In this document: positions 5,621-6,989 of the stretch, piece by piece
Layout of the letters: the number at the start of each line of letters is the position of its first letter
Numbering within the stretch: the stretch's first letter is position 1
Program-made: the position numbers and the translations under genes
DNA from: an uncultured Coprococcus sp.
GTDB taxonomy: Bacteria; Bacillota; Clostridia; Lachnospirales; Lachnospiraceae
Assembly: GCA_900557435.1 (NCBI GenBank)
Contig: USSH01000133.1
Span: forward strand, 1-6,989
Reading direction: 5' to 3'
Length of the DNA: 6,989 bases
The notes under the pieces: model-generated
Told to the model about the DNA's origin: nothing
What the model saw: only the letters and a program-made list of their open reading frames with translations
Database searches by the model: none

Positions 5621-5709
5621 GGAAACGAACAAGTCGGATTACCTTTACAGCACAAAAAAAGACGCACGAGGAAACCAGTATCATAAATACTGTTCGTTTC
5701 CCCTGCGTC
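5621..5709 (-). promoter_or_regulatory. Attenuator leader of the XRE gene (antiterminator alternative)
   Basis: In the minus-strand RNA, GGAAACGAACA (5701-5691) can pair perfectly over 11 bases with TGTTCGTTTCC (5631-5621), just upstream of the Shine-Dalgarno of the XRE gene. The same GGAAAC bases are also one strand of the terminator stem at 5661-5709, so the two structures exclude each other. A short frame starting at ATG 5723 (AAGGG ten bases upstream) covers the hairpin and could be the sensing leader ORF. Confidence 0.6.
5654..5709 (-). terminator. Intrinsic terminator in the leader of the XRE gene
   Basis: Read on the minus strand, the stem consists of GACGCA/TGCGTC (5709-5704 with 5666-5661), GGAAAC/GTTTCC (5701-5696 with 5675-5670) and CAGTAT/ATACTG (5692-5687 with 5681-5676), with small internal loops and a five-base loop, followed at once by seven T (5660-5654). 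It lies 54 bases upstream of the XRE start codon, so it would end transcription before the gene. Confidence 0.75.
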
Positions 5710-5737
5710 TCTGGTGCTTCCATCTTTTGATGTGCCC

Positions 5738-5767
5738 TTATCAGGTGGGCTGTAATTTAATTGTCAA
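5738..5767 (-). promoter_or_regulatory. Possible promoter of the XRE leader
   Basis: A perfect -35 TTGACA lies at 5767-5762 on the minus strand, directly after the zinc-ribbon gene. The best hexamer 18 bases on, TGATAA (5743-5738), is a poor -10. The start would precede the leader ORF and terminator. Confidence 0.35.
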
Positions 5768-5770
5768 TCG

Positions 5771-5974
5771 TTATATTCTGAAAGTCCCATTCTCAGAATG
5801 TTCCTTCATCATTCCCTCGGAATACTTCTTGAGCATCATCACTCGCTTGCATCTGTCACACTTAATTCCAATATTCTGAAGTGCTACAGCAGAATCATCC
5901 CCGCATACAAAGTATTCCATCATTAACTTGTTGCATTTTTTACATCTAATTTCTATAACATTTCCTTTGTTCAA
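5771..5974 (-). CDS. Small zinc-ribbon protein, Com-like
   Basis: 67 residues from a TTG start. EIRCKKCNKLM (8-18) and IKCDRCKRVM (37-46) are two CxxC knuckles (C11, C14, C39, C42) in the arrangement of a treble-clef or rubredoxin-type zinc ribbon, resembling phage Mu Com and its relatives (IRCxxCNKLL … IKCPRCK). An extra cysteine (C24) lies between the knuckles. The rest is basic and methionine-rich. Start choice: the TTG at 5974 has AAGGAG nine bases upstream, and the Com-like proteins begin near the first knuckle; the in-frame ATG at 5995 has no ribosome site, but its codons 3-4 contain the AAGGAG. Com relatives bind mRNA or DNA; which, if either, applies here is unknown. Confidence 0.72.
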   Translation of the reverse strand: MNKGNVIEIRCKKCNKLMMEYFVCGDDSAVALQNIGIKCDRCKRVMMLKKYSEGMMKEHSENGTFRI

Positions 5975-6060
5975 TTCAGTTCGCTCCTTATTCATACAAA
6001 ATCATCAATCTACAATTCTGTACTCGTAAAGGAAAGGGAAATCACCTTTGCAAGCCTTTT

Positions 6061-6097
6061 GCCGGGAGTTCCGATGAATGTCTGCACATTCCCCGGC
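6061..6097. ncRNA. Strong two-stem hairpin upstream of the zinc-ribbon gene
   Basis: GCCGGG (6061-6066) pairs with CCCGGC (6092-6097), and inside it GAATGT (6076-6081) pairs with ACATTC (6086-6091) around a four-base loop; on one side nine bases are unpaired. Twelve base pairs, half of them in a G+C-only outer stem, in an AT-rich setting indicate a structured RNA or DNA element. No T-run follows on the minus strand, so it is not a typical terminator. Confidence 0.45.
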
Positions 6098-6127
6098 TTT
6101 GCTGATCTAAAGCCAACTGATATGAAT

Positions 6128-6142
6128 TGTGCTGTCAGCACA
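6128..6142. repeat. 15-bp odd palindrome TGTGCTG-T-CAGCACA
   Basis: Seven-base perfect arms around one central base, placed eight bases after the stop of the conserved small protein gene (6151). It may be an operator or a compact hairpin ending the SOS cassette transcript; no T-run follows. Confidence 0.4.
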
Positions 6143-6150
6143 CAATCACA

Positions 6151-6396
6151 TCAGGCTCCGGCTCTTTCCATAAACCACATATTGTTATCTTCATAGAAAA
6201 GGAATATTTCCTTTCCATCTACCACACAGGTATAACGCTCTCCAATACCTCCAGCCCTTGTACTGGCTGCTCTGCGCTTGTCTTTTACTCGTGTAATCTC
6301 ATACTTTCTGCCATCTTCCCATGTTATCTCTTTGGGAATGAGCAGTCCGTCCTTTGAAAACTCTGCAAGTACATCAACATATACCTTATTGCTCAA
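6151..6396 (-). CDS. Small conserved protein of the LexA-like/Y-polymerase cassette
   Basis: 81 residues from a TTG start at 6396, which follows AGGAAGG at eight bases; a GTG eleven bases upstream is in frame but overlaps the ribosome site. The protein begins MSNKVYVDVLAEFSKDG, then ITWEDGRKYEITRVKD (24-39), RRAASTRAGGIGERYTC (41-57) and GKEIFLFYEDNNMWFME (61-77), a compact beta-rich small domain without membrane segments. I recognise the pattern from small clostridial proteins encoded beside Y-family polymerases and LexA-like genes, but no biochemical function is known to me. It lies 14 bp after the LexA-like gene and is surely co-transcribed with it, which suggests a role in the same damage response. 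Confidence 0.75.
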   Translation of the reverse strand: MSNKVYVDVLAEFSKDGLLIPKEITWEDGRKYEITRVKDKRRAASTRAGGIGERYTCVVDGKEIFLFYEDNNMWFMERAGA

Positions 6397-6410
6397 TGTA
6401 ATCACCTTCC

Positions 6411-6653
6411 TTACAAGATTGCTATTGCTCTGGAAGCATCCATCTTCCTTGCTATATAGCCTTTTTCTTCTAATATTTTCAGATGTGCATAAACACTTGA
6501 AGTCGATGCCACCCCTACCATCTTGCATATCTCCCTGATAGTAGGTGCATAACCATTCACACGCTGATATTGCATAATGCTTTCATACACACTCTGCTGC
6601 TTCTCCGTCAATGGTGCTCTGTCTACCAGATCAATTCTTGCTGCTTCGCTCAT
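6411..6653 (-). CDS. LexA DNA-binding domain protein lacking the peptidase domain
   Basis: 80 residues forming only the winged-helix N-domain of LexA: LTEKQQSVYESIMQYQ (15-30), NGYAPTIREICKMVGVAST (33-51) with the recognition helix, SSVYAHLKILEEKGYI (52-67) and the wing ending SRAIAIL. Full LexA is about 200 residues and has an Ala-Gly cleavage site and a Ser-Lys protease domain; here the frame ends with a clean TAA right after the first domain and a new gene begins 14 bp later, so it is a genuine short form and not a frameshift. Start ATG 6653 has GGGAGG six bases upstream. It should bind SOS-box-like DNA but cannot self-cleave or multimerise through the usual C-domain, so it may compete with host LexA or need a partner. 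Confidence 0.85.
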   Translation of the reverse strand: MSEAARIDLVDRAPLTEKQQSVYESIMQYQRVNGYAPTIREICKMVGVASTSSVYAHLKILEEKGYIARKMDASRAIAIL

Positions 6654-6816
6654 GTTCCGCCTCCCTCTTCTTTAACTCTATCGCTACTCGTAGTGCAGCT
6701 CAATTCCGCTTCGCTTCATTTCGCTCACGGCAGTCGCCGTATCAGATAACCAAGTCCCATATGTTTATGTGCAAGCACAACACATCTGCACCTTGATTAT
6801 CTGGCACCTCTCGTTG
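6654..6816. other. Intergenic region with hairpins between the polymerase and LexA-like genes
   Basis: This 163-bp gap holds a long stem, CAGATAA (6743-6749) with TTATCTG (6797-6803) extended inward by four more pairs, enclosing GTGC-AA-GCAC (6769-6778), and a separate hairpin ACGGC-AGTC-GCCGT (6727-6740). TTCGCT-type repeats lie at 6709-6726. I see no GAACnnnnGTTC-type SOS box and no convincing gene. Confidence 0.45.
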
Positions 6817-6989
6817 CTAACCTGAAAAGTACCCATGTGGATGTACTGTGTGTTCTTCTTTTGCATTGACTGCCGACAGAATCCTGTCCCGGTACATGAG
6901 TCCCCTCTGGATACTGTAAAATCCAAATCTTCTGCGTATCTCATCCACCGCTGAATCCATCTTCATCTGCTTTTCACGCTTCTCCACAC
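6817..6989 (-). CDS. Y-family DNA polymerase (UmuC/DinB-like), C-terminal end only
   Basis: The last 56 codons of a gene that continues past the window edge. The end reads MDSAVDEIRRRFGFYSIQRG, then LMYRDRILSAVNAKEEHTVH, then PHGYFSG and TAG at 6819-6817. The VDEIRRRFG motif is the tail seen in Y-family translesion polymerases of the little-finger (IMS C-terminal) region, and the extension after it (…NAKEEHTVHPHGYF) is typical of a clostridial subfamily often found near LexA-like genes. The catalytic palm is outside the window. The enzyme would copy past DNA lesions at the replication fork with low fidelity. Confidence 0.8.
   Translation of the reverse strand, partial: VEKREKQMKMDSAVDEIRRRFGFYSIQRGLMYRDRILSAVNAKEEHTVHPHGYFSG

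Larger units (their letters stand above)
6020..6151 (-). other. Candidate 43-residue ORF or conserved leader, low support
   Basis: After the small conserved protein gene, the minus strand has a frame from GTG at about 6144 through LTAQFISVGFRS and TFIGTPGKRLAKVIS to TAG near 6020, crossing the strong hairpin at 6061-6097. The nearest GGAG is 14 bases away, too far for a convincing ribosome site. A second frame (…ECADIHRNSRQKACKGDF…) is also open here. I cannot tell whether any peptide is made. Confidence 0.2.

Noticed and set aside
5621..5701. GGAAACGAACA / TGTTCGTTTCC considered as an SOS (LexA) box, because GAAC and GTTC halves are present
   Set aside because: The halves are 59 bases apart, not four, and fit the RNA antiterminator pairing better.
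6654..6720. Short minus-strand frame (ALRVAIELKKREAEHERSSKN) running into the start of the LexA-like gene
   Set aside because: No start codon or ribosome site is available and a stop precedes it; it may be a decayed fragment, but this cannot be supported.

Overview
The window looks like a chromosomal segment of a low-to-moderate G+C Gram-positive anaerobe. Clostridia, probably Lachnospiraceae, is an inference from the gene families (Tn916-type int/xis, ProX editing protein, a clostridial-type Y-family polymerase C-terminus); no rRNA or other phylogenetic marker is present to confirm it. Every gene I support lies on the minus strand, so transcription runs from high to low coordinates.

Region 1 (1-1719) looks like host chromosome. 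It holds the 5' part of an SGNH/GDSL-type lipoprotein gene broken by an in-frame TAA, a ProX-type prolyl-tRNA editing protein just upstream of it (10 bp apart), and a low-molecular-weight protein tyrosine phosphatase. A 225-bp intergenic stretch before ProX carries an extended -10 promoter overlapped by a perfect 14-bp palindrome.

Region 2 (about 1720-5770) is visibly more AT-rich and is the recombination and regulation end of an integrative element of the Tn916 integrase type. In transcription order it has: an XRE regulator (5600-5253) preceded by a terminator/antiterminator leader; a promoter overlapped by two operator-like sites 22 bp apart; a tightly packed operon of a catalytically degenerate serine-recombinase N-domain protein, a small ORF interrupted by TGA, a second XRE regulator, a second degenerate recombinase-domain protein, a MazF/PemK-like toxin and Xis; and then Int, with its own likely promoter. 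Beyond int lies a T-rich stretch with three 10-bp phased repeats, a plausible element end inserted just upstream of the phosphatase gene.

Region 3 (about 5771-6989) contains a small zinc-ribbon (Com-like) protein, a strongly structured intergenic RNA region, and an SOS-type cassette: the C-terminus of a Y-family DNA polymerase, a LexA DNA-binding domain lacking the protease half, and a small conserved protein of unknown function. Whether this cassette is cargo of the element or flanking DNA cannot be decided, because no second attachment site is recognisable in the window.

The least ordinary content is the int-proximal operon: two stand-alone resolvase-fold domains without the catalytic residues, a MazF-like toxin with no recognisable antitoxin but translationally coupled to one of them, and an attenuator plus phased operators that could control it.
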